NCBI RefSeq assembly: GCF_900114635.1
Contig: NZ_FOTQ01000001.1
Location: forward strand, 806,001 to 870,000
DNA: 64,000 bases
Direction: 5' to 3'
Source: Shimia aestuarii
GTDB lineage: Bacteria > Pseudomonadota > Alphaproteobacteria > Rhodobacterales > Rhodobacteraceae
Under the pieces are notes generated by a model. It was given only the letters and a program-made list of their open reading frames with translations, had not been told where the DNA came from and did not search any database. The translations under genes were made by a program, and so were the position numbers. Below are positions 9,154 to 18,676 of the stretch, one piece after another (the first letter of the stretch is position 1; every line of letters starts with the position of its first letter).

Positions 9154-10365
9154 TTAGAAGTTCACGATTGTCTGTATGACAATCGCATTGGCGATATCCA
9201 CGAAAAAAGCCGAGACAAGCGGCAAAACCACAAAGGCGATGGGCGACGGCCCGTAGCGCTTGGTCACGGCGGTCATATTGGCGATGGCGGTGGGGGTGGC
9301 CCCGAGCGAAAACCCGGCGAACCCGGCGGCCAGCACGGCGGCGCGATACCCGCGCCCCAGAACCGGAAACAGGAAGTAGCGGACGAACAGGAACGTCATG
9401 ACCGTCTGGCAGGCCAATACCAACGCAATGCTCCAACCAACGCCGCGCAGGGTCGCGAAATCCAGCGTCATCAGCGAAATGGCAAGAAACGCCCCCAGCG
9501 CAAAATCCGAAATCACCGCCAGCGACGGCGTCCGCGAAATCGGCGCCATCTTCGGAAACAGCACGGGGGACACGTTGCCCACAACAATCCCCATGATCAG
9601 GCAAGGCACAAAGGTCGGCAACATCAGCCCGGCGGCCTCGATCACCTCGCCCAGCGCATGGCCAAGGATGATCGCAATGTTCAGCGCCAGCATCACTCGC
9701 ATCAGGCTGATATGGGTGATGGGCCGCACATGGCCTTCCTTGTCAAAAGGCAGGCCCACGGTTGTCTCCTCGTCGGGACGGCGCGGGGTCAGGTCGAAAC
9801 GGGCAATCAGCAGCTTGGCAATCGGTCCCCCGATCAGCGCCGCCACGATCAACCCGAGCGTCGCCATCGCGATCCCGATCTCGGGCATATCGGTCAACCC
9901 GGTCGCGCGCACCACCTCGGGCGCCCATGCAATGGCCGTGCCATGCCCCCCGATCAGCGCCGCCGATCCCAGCATCACCCCTGCCGGCACCGGCAGGTCA
10001 AAGTAAAGCGCCCCGACAACACCGATCCCGTTCTGTGCCACGATCATCAGCACCGTCAGCACCAGCAGGATCGCCAGCGGCTTGCCCCCGGCGACGAGAT
10101 CGCCAAGACGTGCATTCAACCCGATCGAGGTGAAAAACAGGATCAGGAACAGGTCGCGCCCCTGCATCGAGAACTCAAGATCCTGCCCGCTTACCTGCAT
10201 GTAAAGCGCAAACAGACCTGCGGCGAGCAACCCGCCCGACACCGGTTCAGGAATATTGAACTCGCGCAGGAACGCTACCTTGCGGGTCAGCCGAGCCCCC
10301 AGCAGAAAGACCGCGAACCCGAAGGTCGCGGTCAGAAAGTCGTTTATGATGACCGGCTCAGCCAC
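9154..10365 (-). CDS. gltS: Sodium/glutamate symporter GltS
   Basis: A 403-residue inner-membrane protein with about ten hydrophobic segments and GltS signatures: FNIPEPVSGGLLAAGLFAL, FFTSIGLNARLGDL, GHGTAIAW, and in the second half AGFAGFSLGATPTAIANM. The family imports glutamate with sodium. A GTG start at 10365 lies a few bases after the stop of the preceding small gene, with GGAGAG upstream. It is inserted between glyQ and glyS, an unusual partner for a tRNA synthetase operon. Confidence 0.9.
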   Translation of the reverse strand: MAEPVIINDFLTATFGFAVFLLGARLTRKVAFLREFNIPEPVSGGLLAAGLFALYMQVSGQDLEFSMQGRDLFLILFFTSIGLNARLGDLVAGGKPLAILLVLTVLMIVAQNGIGVVGALYFDLPVPAGVMLGSAALIGGHGTAIAWAPEVVRATGLTDMPEIGIAMATLGLIVAALIGGPIAKLLIARFDLTPRRPDEETTVGLPFDKEGHVRPITHISLMRVMLALNIAIILGHALGEVIEAAGLMLPTFVPCLIMGIVVGNVSPVLFPKMAPISRTPSLAVISDFALGAFLAISLMTLDFATLRGVGWSIALVLACQTVMTFLFVRYFLFPVLGRGYRAAVLAAGFAGFSLGATPTAIANMTAVTKRYGPSPIAFVVLPLVSAFFVDIANAIVIQTIVNF

Positions 10366-10368
10366 CCA

Positions 10369-10893
10369 TCAGCTCTCCGGCGCGGGCGGACAGCCCTCGG
10401 GCGCGGGCTTGCCGTCAAATACGACCTCGCCGCAGCGGTTGATCTGATGCCACGCGAAACCGCGCCCGTCGGGCAGGATCGCGATCACGCGATCCACGCC
10501 GTAAACCACGTTCTCAGTGCCCAGAAACGCCAGCGCCTCGCCTTCTTCCAGGGCATAACCGATTTCCTTGGCATCAAAACAGTCAAACCAGCCCGGCGCC
10601 ACAAGCGGCTCTGGGCGCTCATAGGCTTCATAGGTCTCGGTCAACAGGCCGGAACTCATCGTCGTCGTGAAACAGGCCCGATACCGGATCGGGGAACTCT
10701 CCGAGTCGATTGCCTCGAAGTTTTCATAGAGAATCGGCTCGGGCTGACCGCTGGCCATCACGGTCAATTGCACGTCATCCGTGCCCGACGCCGGAACGGC
10801 ATCGTAATAGGCATAGACCTGCAGGTAATACATGGCGATGCCAGAAATGAAAGCGACCACGACAATAAACCCCGCCAGCAGTTTTCCGTTCAC
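10369..10893 (-). CDS. Small membrane-anchored protein (DUF6446-like) between glyQ and gltS
   Basis: The 174-residue protein has one N-terminal transmembrane helix ([21 protein letters not shown]) and a soluble, probably periplasmic part with four cysteines ([29 protein letters not shown]). I believe it belongs to DUF6446, a Rhodobacterales family of unknown function found beside glyQ, but cannot confirm this here. The GTG at 10893 overlaps the glyQ stop in a GTGA junction, which fixes the start and suggests translational coupling; a longer frame reaching 11124 lies inside glyQ and is rejected. Confidence 0.8.
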   Translation of the reverse strand: MNGKLLAGFIVVVAFISGIAMYYLQVYAYYDAVPASGTDDVQLTVMASGQPEPILYENFEAIDSESSPIRYRACFTTTMSSGLLTETYEAYERPEPLVAPGWFDCFDAKEIGYALEEGEALAFLGTENVVYGVDRVIAILPDGRGFAWHQINRCGEVVFDGKPAPEGCPPAPES

Positions 10894-11819
10894 GCCGCGT
10901 GCCCCCCGGCCTCGGTCAGCACAAAGGCATCGGCGCATTGCTTGGCCAGCGCCCGCACCCGCCCGATATAGGCTTGCCGCTCGGTGACCGAGATCACCCC
11001 GCGCGCGTCCAGAAGGTTGAACAAGTGGGACGCCTTGATGCACTGATCGTATGCCGGATGCGCCATGATGATGCGCTTGCCGGTTTTCGGGTCGACATGC
11101 TCCTGCGCCAGAATCTTTTCGCACTCTGCCTCGGCCTCCTCGAACTGCTTCAAAAGCACCTCGGTATTGGCCACGTCAAAGTTCCAGCGGCTGTATTCCT
11201 GCTCTGTCTGCTTGAACACGTCCCCATAAGACAGCGCAATCGGCGCGTCCGGTGCGTTGAACGGCATGTCCATCACGTGATCCACACCCAGAACATACAT
11301 CGCCAGCCGCTCAAGCCCATAGGTCAGCTCGCCCGAAACCGGGTGACAGTCATGCCCGCCGACCTGTTGGAAATAGGTGAACTGGCTGACTTCCATACCG
11401 TCACACCAAACTTCCCAGCCAAGCCCCCACGCGCCCAGCGTCGGGCTTTCCCAGTCATCCTCGACAAAGCGGATGTCATGCAGCTCCATGTCGATCCCGA
11501 TCGCTTCGAGCGAGCCGAGATACAGCGCCTGAAGATCCGGCGGGCTGGGTTTGATCAGCACCTGGTACTGGTAATAATGCTGCAACCGGTTCGGGTTCTC
11601 GCCATAGCGCCCGTCCGTCGGACGGCGCGACGGCTGCACATAGGCCGCGGCCCAGGGTTTGCTGCCCAGCGACCGCAGGGTCGTGGCCGGGTGGAACGTC
11701 CCGGCACCGACTTCCATGTCATAAGGTTGCATGACGGCACAGCCCTTCCCGGCCCAGTATGCCTGAAGCCGCAGGATGATCTCCTGGAAACTGCGCGGTT
11801 TGCTGTCTTTTGATGCCAT
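10890..11819 (-). CDS. glyQ: Glycyl-tRNA synthetase alpha subunit
   Basis: GlyQ is the catalytic subunit that activates glycine and charges tRNA-Gly together with GlyS. The 309 residues cover the family: [33 protein letters not shown] (class II motif region), [38 protein letters not shown] and the C-terminal [14 protein letters not shown] tail. The ATG at 11819 has AAGGGG upstream. It heads the glyQ-DUF6446-gltS-glyS run; the divergent gene at 11972 is 152 bp away. Confidence 0.97.
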   Translation of the reverse strand: MASKDSKPRSFQEIILRLQAYWAGKGCAVMQPYDMEVGAGTFHPATTLRSLGSKPWAAAYVQPSRRPTDGRYGENPNRLQHYYQYQVLIKPSPPDLQALYLGSLEAIGIDMELHDIRFVEDDWESPTLGAWGLGWEVWCDGMEVSQFTYFQQVGGHDCHPVSGELTYGLERLAMYVLGVDHVMDMPFNAPDAPIALSYGDVFKQTEQEYSRWNFDVANTEVLLKQFEEAEAECEKILAQEHVDPKTGKRIIMAHPAYDQCIKASHLFNLLDARGVISVTERQAYIGRVRALAKQCADAFVLTEAGGHAA

Positions 11820-11971
11820 GGCTCTGCCCCTTGGAAACGCGGCTCTTGCTTATGCGGATGCAAAGACGGGGTCAATTGCACGAAGCCTCAAAATGGGGAT
11901 GCAAGACGGCGTGAACCTGCTAAACAGGTGCAACCAAGACACCTATTTGCATTTCAGGGGCCTTTCCAAAG

Positions 11972-13723
11972 ATGTTGCGCGTACTACTGTCGCTGTTTCT
12001 CTCCGCTTTCTTCTTCACCACCGCTGCTTTCTCCCAATCCGCCGATGACGAACTTGTCTGGGTCCAGCTCGAGGCCCAACCCAGCCTGACCGTCGCCGAG
12101 GAACGCATCCGCGCCTATGGCGAACGGATGCAGGACGTTAACGGATTTTCCCTTGGCGGCGGCTGGTACGCCATCGCGCTTGGCCCCTATCAGCGCCGCG
12201 ATGCGGAATCCGTGCTGCAGGTCTACCGCTCCGAGGGCCTGATCCCTATCGACAGCTACATTTCCACCGCGGGCAGTTACCGCAGCCAGTTCTGGCCGGT
12301 GGGCACCAACCAGCTTGGCAGCCAGACAGCCGCCGCCGCGCCTGATGCCACAAGCGACACCGTCACAAGCGTCGCCCCTCCCGAACCGCAAGCCGCCGAT
12401 GAAACCCCGCGCGAAGCCCGCGCCAGCGAAGCCCGCCTCACCCGCGATGAGCGCAAGGAACTGCAGGAACTGCTGCAATGGGCCGGCTTTTACACCTCCG
12501 CCATCGACGGCGCCTTCGGACGTGGCACCCGCGCCTCCATGGCCGCATGGCAACGCGCCAACAATTTCGAGGAAACCGGCGTTCTGACCACCATGCAACG
12601 CCAGATGCTGCTGGATCAGTACAACGCCGTGCTCAAGGGCATGAACCTGCAACTGGTCAGCGACTTTGACGCCGGGATCGAAATCATGCTGCCGCTGGGT
12701 GTCGTTGCCAAGGCGACCACCGAATACCCGTTCGTGCAATATGACGCCACTAGCGACATCCCGGCCAAGGTCCTGTTGATCAGCCAGGCGGGCGACCAGA
12801 CCACGCTCTTTGGCCTTTATGACATCATGCAGACGCTGGAAATCGTGCCCCTCAACGGCAAGCGCGACCGCAAGGACCGCGGCTTCCTGCTGATCGGGGA
12901 AGGCGCCGACATCGTCTCGCATACCGAGGTCGTGCTCAAGGATGGCGAGATCAAGGGCTTCACCCTGGTCTGGCCCGCCGGAGACGAAGAGCGCCGCACC
13001 CGCATCCTGACCGAAATGCAGGACAGCCTCGCGCGCATCGACGGCGTTCTCGATCCCGCGGCGGGCAGCAATCCGACGCAGGATATCGACCTGATCGCTG
13101 GCCTGCAGATCCGCAAACCCCGCCTGTCGCGCTCGGGGTTCTTCATTGACCCGACCGGCCGCGTCGTCACCACCGCCGAGGCGGTGCAAAACTGTACCCG
13201 GATCACGCTGGAAGAGGATTACGAGGCCACCGTGGCGACGATCGATTCCACCCTCGGCGTCGCGATTCTCGAACCGCAAAGCGCGCTGGCCCCGATGAGC
13301 GTGGCCAGCCTGCGCCTCGGCGTGCCGTTGCTGAAATCGGACGTGGCGGTTTCGGGCTATTCCTACGAAGGTATGCTCGGCGCGCCCACCATGACCTTCG
13401 GCCAACTGGCCGATATCAAGGGCCTCGCTGGCGAACAGGAACTCGCCCGCCTCGCGCTGGCGGCCCAACCCGGCGATGCCGGCGGCCCCGTGCTCGACGC
13501 GGGCGGCGCGGTCTTCGGCATGCTCCTGCCGCGCGCATCCGGCAGCGCACAACAGCTCCCCGACAATGTGAGCTTCGCGGTCAACGCCGATGCCATCCGC
13601 GCCCTGCTGGAACAGGAAGGCATCCGCGCCACCACCAGCGACGTCTCCGGCGCCATGGCCCCCGAGGACATCACCCGGCTGGCCTCCGGCATGACCGTCC
13701 TCGTGAGCTGCTGGACGGACTGA
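11972..13723 (+). CDS. Exported peptidoglycan-binding protein with degenerate trypsin-like domain
   Basis: A 583-residue protein with a signal peptide (cleavage near TAAFSQSA), a SPOR-like stretch (about 30-110: GWYAIALGPYQRRDAESVL), a PG_binding_1 domain (about 160-220: LQWAGFYTSAIDGAFGRGT) and a C-terminal trypsin/DegP-like fold (about 385-570). The catalytic positions look lost: the His motif (usually TNAHV) reads TTAEAV, the Asp strand reads STLGVAIL, and the Ser motif GDSGGP reads GDAGGP. A non-enzymatic periplasmic or envelope role is inferred. It stands alone on the plus strand and ends at a strong terminator. Confidence 0.85.
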   Translation: MLRVLLSLFLSAFFFTTAAFSQSADDELVWVQLEAQPSLTVAEERIRAYGERMQDVNGFSLGGGWYAIALGPYQRRDAESVLQVYRSEGLIPIDSYISTAGSYRSQFWPVGTNQLGSQTAAAAPDATSDTVTSVAPPEPQAADETPREARASEARLTRDERKELQELLQWAGFYTSAIDGAFGRGTRASMAAWQRANNFEETGVLTTMQRQMLLDQYNAVLKGMNLQLVSDFDAGIEIMLPLGVVAKATTEYPFVQYDATSDIPAKVLLISQAGDQTTLFGLYDIMQTLEIVPLNGKRDRKDRGFLLIGEGADIVSHTEVVLKDGEIKGFTLVWPAGDEERRTRILTEMQDSLARIDGVLDPAAGSNPTQDIDLIAGLQIRKPRLSRSGFFIDPTGRVVTTAEAVQNCTRITLEEDYEATVATIDSTLGVAILEPQSALAPMSVASLRLGVPLLKSDVAVSGYSYEGMLGAPTMTFGQLADIKGLAGEQELARLALAAQPGDAGGPVLDAGGAVFGMLLPRASGSAQQLPDNVSFAVNADAIRALLEQEGIRATTSDVSGAMAPEDITRLASGMTVLVSCWTD

Positions 13724-13745
13724 CCCGCTTCTGCAAAGGACACAA

Positions 13746-13782
13746 AAGGGCGCCCCTCACACCGGGCGCCCTTCTTCATTTT
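13746..13782 (+). terminator. Intrinsic terminator after the pseudo-protease gene
   Basis: A perfect 10-bp stem (AAGGGCGCCC / GGGCGCCCTT) with an 8-nt loop is followed by a T-rich tail. It lies 22 nt after the stop at 13723 and merges with the first copy of the dispersed repeat. Its symmetry could also serve the convergent gene. Confidence 0.85.
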
Positions 13783-13835
13783 GCCAGAAATACTCTGGGG
13801 GAATCGCGGCTCTGCCGCGATGGGGGCAACGCCCC
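13774..13835. repeat. Dispersed intergenic repeat, copy 1
   Basis: Core box CTTCATTTTGCCAGAAATAC is followed by a GCGGC/GCCGC hairpin and a GGGGC-aac-GCCCC hairpin. It sits between two convergent stop codons. Similar copies occur near 18591, 21718, 26986, 30500, 42205 and 51577. Confidence 0.75.
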
Positions 13836-15449
13836 CTACCCCCTCGCCAGCTCCGGCGTCATGCGAATAAGCGTCGGACGATCCGCCGCAAACGCCGCCA
13901 GCACCGCCTCCTGCAACGCCGCCACATCCTGCGGCGCTTCGGACAAACACCCATAGGCTTCCGCCAACTTGCAGAAATCCGGGTTCACCGCTTCAACCGC
14001 ATTGGGCGCGATCTGGCTGGCGGTCATGCTGTCCTCGATCTCCTTGAGCTTGCCATTGTCCCAGAGCAGGATCGGGATCGGCAATTTCATCTCCACCGCC
14101 GCACCAAGCTCCTGCACTGTGTATTGGAACCCGTAATCCCCCGCGATACAGACCGTCGGATGTCCCCGCCGCGCCATCGCCCCGCCAATCGCGGCAGGCA
14201 AAGCATAGCCCAGCGTGCCAAACCCCGTGGGGTGGTGCCACATGTTCGGTCTGGCCATGTCCCAGACCTCCTTGGCGACATAGGCAAACTGGGTCATGTC
14301 CGAAAACACCATCGCATCTTCCGGCATCACTTCGGCCAAAGCCGCGCACAGCGGCACAATCCCCGGACGCTCCGCATCCGCCTCGGCGCGGAACCGTACC
14401 TTCGCGGCGGCAATCTCACCCGCGTCCCACCTGGCGGGCTGCGGCGCCTCCAGCAAGTCCAACAGCGCTTTGACAAACAGATAGGCATCCGCCTGCACCG
14501 TGATCCCGGCCCGGTGCCGGTCGGCCAGCACTTCCGGGTCGATATCCACCCGCACCAATGTCCCGCGATGGCCCAGTTCGTCCCGCCACAGATCGTTTTC
14601 AGACAGTTCCGTGCCAATCGCGATCACCAGATCAGCCTCGCCAATGATCCGCGCACTTTCCGGTCGCCCAAGGTAACAGCCAAAGCTCATCGGATCATCC
14701 GGCGTCAGCAAACCACCCCCGGCATAGGTCATGAACGCCGCCGCGCCACTTTCCGCCACAAGATCGCGCACCAGCCGCGCGCCGCCCATCCCGTGCGCCG
14801 CCATGCCCCCGCCAAAGATGAACAAGGGTTTGCGCGCTTGAACCAGATCCTGCACGATCCCGCGCATGTCTCCGGCATCCGGCACCCCATGCGCCTCGCC
14901 CCAGCCCGGCGGCCCTTTCGGCGCAGGCGGGGCCAGGCTTCCGAGCACCCCAATCGGCACCTGGATATGCTTGGGCCGCGCGCGGCGCGCCGCGAATTCC
15001 ACCAGCGCCCGGTCAATCAGCCCATAGGCCGCCTCCGCACTGCGCGCCTCCTCGGACCAGTCACACACGCAAGCCGCCGCGCCCCTCTGGTCAAGCATCT
15101 GGTGCAGCTGCCCGCGCGTCGCCGCCACCTCGTCCAGACAGGATGAGATCACCAGCACCGGCACGCTGTCGGAAAAGGCCTGCCCCATCGGCGTCATGAT
15201 ATTGCACAGGCCCGGCCCAGTGATCACATAGGCCACCCCCGGCTTGCCACTGGCCCGCGCATAGCCATCCGCCATGAACCCCGCGCCCTGTTCATGACGC
15301 GCCAGCACATGCGTGATCCCGGCTTCTTCAATGCCTCGATACAACTCGACATTGTGCACGCCGGGAATGCCAAAGATCACATCCACGCCGCGCGCCCTGA
15401 GCATATGCGAAATCTGCGCCCCCAACGTCGCCCGTGCTTCCTCGACCAT
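13836..15449 (-). CDS. ThDP-dependent decarboxylase, acetolactate-synthase fold (AruI-like)
   Basis: The 537-residue protein has the three-domain acetolactate synthase/pyruvate decarboxylase fold: catalytic Glu in ARHEQGAGFMADGYARAS, the central domain, and a ThDP-binding AGDYGFQYTVQELGAAV with Asn in LLWDNGKL. The opening FGIPGVHNVELYRG resembles AruI, the 5-guanidino-2-oxopentanoate decarboxylase of arginine transamination; substrate assignment is inference. It is not the biosynthetic IlvB because no ilvH small subunit is near. The ATG at 15449 shares a base with the trkH stop (TGATG), with GGAGG 5 nt upstream, so the longer frame starting at 15536 is rejected. Confidence 0.82.
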   Translation of the reverse strand: MVEEARATLGAQISHMLRARGVDVIFGIPGVHNVELYRGIEEAGITHVLARHEQGAGFMADGYARASGKPGVAYVITGPGLCNIMTPMGQAFSDSVPVLVISSCLDEVAATRGQLHQMLDQRGAAACVCDWSEEARSAEAAYGLIDRALVEFAARRARPKHIQVPIGVLGSLAPPAPKGPPGWGEAHGVPDAGDMRGIVQDLVQARKPLFIFGGGMAAHGMGGARLVRDLVAESGAAAFMTYAGGGLLTPDDPMSFGCYLGRPESARIIGEADLVIAIGTELSENDLWRDELGHRGTLVRVDIDPEVLADRHRAGITVQADAYLFVKALLDLLEAPQPARWDAGEIAAAKVRFRAEADAERPGIVPLCAALAEVMPEDAMVFSDMTQFAYVAKEVWDMARPNMWHHPTGFGTLGYALPAAIGGAMARRGHPTVCIAGDYGFQYTVQELGAAVEMKLPIPILLWDNGKLKEIEDSMTASQIAPNAVEAVNPDFCKLAEAYGCLSEAPQDVAALQEAVLAAFAADRPTLIRMTPELARG

Positions 15450-16897
15450 CACGCCCTCCAGAACTGAACCGTGAACAATACGTAGACCGCCAGCAACTCC
15501 AGCCGCCCGATCAGCATTCCGATAATCAACAGCCACTTGGCCGTGTCATTAAGCGTCGAGAAATTTCCGGCCGGGCCGATGATATCCCCCAACCCGGGAC
15601 CGATATTCGCAATCGCCGTCGCGGCCCCCGAAATCGCCGTCACGAAATCAAGCCCTGTCATGCTGAGCGCCACCGCCAGAACCCCAAGGCTCACCGTGAA
15701 GAACACGAAAAACGTCATCACCGAGCTCAGCACGTCTTCATCCACCCGCCGTCCCTGGTAGCGCGTAGTAAACACGCCGCTGGGATGCTGTATCTTGCGC
15801 AGCTGCACCTTGATCGCGGAAAACAGAAGCTGGTAGCGGAAAATCTTGACCGAACAGGCGGTCGATCCCGCGCAACCACCAATCAGCCCGATGAAAAAAA
15901 ACATCGTGATGATGAAACCGCCCCAGTTCATGTAGTCGACACTGGCATAGCCGGTTCCAGAAATGATCGAAGTGATATTGAACAGGGCTTCGCGGAACGA
16001 CTGTTCCCAGTGGTGCGGGAAAATCCGGGTCAGAACCACCGTGAACAACAGCACGAGCACCCCGATCGTGATCAGAAATACATGCACCTGACTGTCCCGC
16101 AACAGGGGCCGCGACTGCCCGTTGACCATCTGGACATAGCGCACGAAGGGCAACGCCGCGAGGATCATGAACACCGACGCCGCGTATTCCATCGGGCCGG
16201 AAAACGCGCCGAACGAGGCATCCCGCGTTGAAAACCCGCCGGTGGACACCGTTGTCAGCGCATGCACGACCGCATCGAAAACGGGCATGCCCATCACGAC
16301 ATAGGTCGTCAGACAGGCCAGTGTCAGGCCGACATAGATCACCGAGATCTGCGCCGAGATCGCCGTCGCGCGGGGCAGGATTTTCCCCATTGTATCAAAG
16401 GCCTCCGACCGGAAGATCTGCATCCCGCCAACCCGCAGCTCAGGCAGGAAAACCATCGCGACCACAATGATCCCGATCCCGCCCAGCCATTGCAGCAACC
16501 CGCGCCACAACAGCATGCCGCGTGGCAGATCATCCAGCCCGGAAAACACGGTCGACCCGGTCGTGGTCAACCCCGACATCGCCTCGAACACCGCGTCCAC
16601 AATCCGGGCCTCGGTGGCCCCCAGTATGAAAGGCATCGCCCCGAAGACCGGCAGCGCCACCCAGACGCCGGTGGTCAGAAGAAAGGTCTGCTGCAGGCTC
16701 AGCCCGCTTCCCCGCCCGTTATGACAGGACAGGGACACCAGCCCACCGGACAGAATCGTGACCACTGCGCTGATGAAAAACGTCGACCAATGCTCGGCAC
16801 CGTCCATGAGATCCACGGCCATCGGCAGCAGCATGGTCATACCCAGCATGGCCACCAGAAGGCCGATCACGTATCCGACAGGACGCAGGTCAAACAT
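15449..16897 (-). CDS. trkH: Potassium uptake protein TrkH
   Basis: A 482-residue inner-membrane protein of the TrkH/KtrB family: repeated pore motifs such as SGLTTTGSTVF, ALTTVSTGGFSTRD, ISGTGYASVDY and SGAATAIANIGPGLG, each with the selectivity glycine, plus a cluster GGCAGSTACSVK. It forms the membrane pore for K+ uptake and normally works with the NAD-binding TrkA, which is not in this window. The ATG at 16897 (MFDLRPVGYV) is chosen over a TTG 12 codons upstream; neither has a clear ribosome-binding site. It is coupled to the decarboxylase downstream. Confidence 0.92.
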   Translation of the reverse strand: MFDLRPVGYVIGLLVAMLGMTMLLPMAVDLMDGAEHWSTFFISAVVTILSGGLVSLSCHNGRGSGLSLQQTFLLTTGVWVALPVFGAMPFILGATEARIVDAVFEAMSGLTTTGSTVFSGLDDLPRGMLLWRGLLQWLGGIGIIVVAMVFLPELRVGGMQIFRSEAFDTMGKILPRATAISAQISVIYVGLTLACLTTYVVMGMPVFDAVVHALTTVSTGGFSTRDASFGAFSGPMEYAASVFMILAALPFVRYVQMVNGQSRPLLRDSQVHVFLITIGVLVLLFTVVLTRIFPHHWEQSFREALFNITSIISGTGYASVDYMNWGGFIITMFFFIGLIGGCAGSTACSVKIFRYQLLFSAIKVQLRKIQHPSGVFTTRYQGRRVDEDVLSSVMTFFVFFTVSLGVLAVALSMTGLDFVTAISGAATAIANIGPGLGDIIGPAGNFSTLNDTAKWLLIIGMLIGRLELLAVYVLFTVQFWRA

Positions 16898-16958
16898 GGC
16901 CGCAGCGTTGGCTTGCCCGTCCGTCCCTGTCAAGCAGGATCAGCCGCCCCGCGCGCCC

Positions 16959-17183
16959 TCACCCCAGCAAATCCGCAAAGACATAGGCCGGAATCTGGTC
17001 GCGCGTCAGCCCCAGATAGGCCAACTGACAATCGCTGAGCGCGTCCAGCGCAAAAGCGTCATGCAAGCGCCGCCGCCGCTCGGTTCCTGCGTTGAAGCCC
17101 ATACCCTGCGCGGCAAGGAAAAGGTCCATCCGCCTGAGCATCCGGCTTGAAGAAACATGAATTTCGCAGTCGTCGCCGTTCAT
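16959..17183 (-). CDS. Small DUF1127-like protein
   Basis: A 74-residue protein ending DALSDCQLAYLGLTRDQIPAYVF, which matches the C-terminal pattern of DUF1127-type proteins common in alphaproteobacteria (LSD.EL..IGLTR..I). Such proteins have been linked to RNA and phosphate metabolism in other species; nothing here shows a specific role. The ATG at 17183 has GGAGG 7 nt upstream, which rejects the longer frame. It ends 61 bp before trkH on the same strand. Confidence 0.7.
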   Translation of the reverse strand: MNGDDCEIHVSSSRMLRRMDLFLAAQGMGFNAGTERRRRLHDAFALDALSDCQLAYLGLTRDQIPAYVFADLLG

Positions 17184-17314
17184 TGGAAACCTCCGTTCGA
17201 AACGTCTTCGGTTTCCTCCCACGGGTTCAGTCTACACCAACATCCCACCCGCGCGGGCCGCGCCCTGCCATACGGCAACGGCGGTGTTGCCCCCCTGCCG
17301 CACGCACGCGAGTC

Positions 17315-18415
17315 TTACCCGACGTGGAACAACGTTGTGAACAGCTTGGGATCAAGGCTCTGTCCTGCAAAGAACGGCCCCTCGGTCAGCACCGACACCG
17401 CGTCATGACTGTGCAGGCTCTCCTGGTGGCTGGCAATCACCCGGAAATCCCCGATCCGCGGATCGTTCTTGAGCTGCTCGCAAAACAGCCGCGCCGCATC
17501 CTCGACAAAAATCGGGTTGGCCGCATTGAGCTCGGCAAAGGCCTGCTCGTCCTCCCGCTTGACCATCACCTGCGTCTCTGTCGGCACCGCCGCCCGCGCA
17601 AGGTCAATCAGGTCTTCGAACCACAGGCAGTCGTCCCCGATGATCTCGACCGAAATCCGCGCCACCGAGCGCTGCGAATGCGGCGTCGCAAGCTGGCCGC
17701 GCGCCATGCGCGCATGTTCGCTCAGCTCCAGCGAACAGGGGCAGGTCGACGAATAGACATAGTCGAGATGCATCACTTTATGCAGTTCCCCGTTCATCTG
17801 CACCTTCTCCAGCGCGATGTCGTAATACTGGTACCCCTGCAGCCCGGACCGCAACGAGTCGATCTTCATCGGATAGCTGAACCGCATCTGAAGCCGCGCA
17901 TCAAAGCTTTCCAGGTCAGTGATGTAATCGGCCAGCGCCGCTTCCATCACCTCGAAACTGAACGTCTTTTCCGCGTGCTTGTAAAACGACCGCATGATCC
18001 GGGACATGTTGATGCCCTTCTTGTCGGCCTCAAGGCTCACCGTCCCGGTAACGCTGGTTTCCAGCGTGATATCGCCATTGTCGCGCGTGTGAAACCGAAT
18101 GGGCAGGCGGAAATTCGAAATGCCCACATGCTGAATCTGCTGCTTCTCGCCCTTGATCAGGCTGCTCGGCCCGTTTTGCAAATCCGGCAAGCTGGCGCGA
18201 TAGGCCGCGTCCACCTCGAAATCTTCCGGATAATCCCGCGACAGGTCGGGATAGTTCGACAACGGCTGATCCGGCAAAAGCCGCGCCACCGCCGGATCCA
18301 GCTCTGCAATTTCCGTCACCGTCGCCTGTGCCGCCCAGGCCCGCAGGCGCTCAAGCGCCTCGCGTGCGTCATCACGGGACAAGCTGTCGGAGCCTTTGGG
18401 CGTCTGCATGTTCAT
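17315..18415 (-). CDS. folE2: GTP cyclohydrolase FolE2 (type IB)
   Basis: FolE2 converts GTP to dihydroneopterin triphosphate, the first step of folate (and queuosine precursor) synthesis, upstream of the FolB and FolP encoded at the left of the window. The 366 residues contain VGISNFRLPIRF, TGTVSLEADKKGINMSRIMR, the metal-site segment SSTCPCSLELSEHARM, and a C-terminal VIASHQESLHSHDA. The type IB enzyme often replaces FolE under zinc limitation; I found no clear Zur site upstream. The ATG at 18415 begins the recognisable protein; a start two codons later is possible. Confidence 0.95.
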   Translation of the reverse strand: MNMQTPKGSDSLSRDDAREALERLRAWAAQATVTEIAELDPAVARLLPDQPLSNYPDLSRDYPEDFEVDAAYRASLPDLQNGPSSLIKGEKQQIQHVGISNFRLPIRFHTRDNGDITLETSVTGTVSLEADKKGINMSRIMRSFYKHAEKTFSFEVMEAALADYITDLESFDARLQMRFSYPMKIDSLRSGLQGYQYYDIALEKVQMNGELHKVMHLDYVYSSTCPCSLELSEHARMARGQLATPHSQRSVARISVEIIGDDCLWFEDLIDLARAAVPTETQVMVKREDEQAFAELNAANPIFVEDAARLFCEQLKNDPRIGDFRVIASHQESLHSHDAVSVLTEGPFFAGQSLDPKLFTTLFHVG

Positions 18416-18590
18416 CGGCGGGGTGCCTTTCGTTTCGCGTCCTGTCGCCAGACTAATGTAAGCAAAGCCCGGCAAGATTACCAACCTCGAAGACTCCTAC
18501 GCCAAAAACGACGCCCCGGATCATTCAAGATCCCCTGGCCTCCATCCGGATAAGCCAGGCGAAACACACAAGGAACGCCTCCCTGGATCT

Positions 18591-18654
18591 TTCTTTTTCC
18601 AGAAATACCCCGGGGGAGTCGCAGCTTGCTGCGGCGGGGGCAGCGCCCCCTTTC
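18591..18654. repeat. Dispersed intergenic repeat, copy 2
   Basis: Core TTCTTTTTCCAGAAATACCC runs into GGGGGAGTC, a GCAGC-tt-GCTGC hairpin and a GGGGGC-agc-GCCCCC hairpin. It lies about 20 bp beyond the metZ stop, in the 260-bp gap upstream of folE2; the rest of that gap shows nothing clear. Confidence 0.8.
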
Positions 18655-18676
18655 CCCTTTGCCGCGGGCGGCGCGC

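Noticed and set aside
13836-15449. Biosynthetic acetolactate synthase IlvB
   Set aside because: No ilvH or ilvC is adjacent and the N-terminal motif matches AruI-like decarboxylases better.
18416-18480. Zur box upstream of folE2
   Set aside because: No palindrome resembling a Zur site is visible, so zinc control is not claimed.
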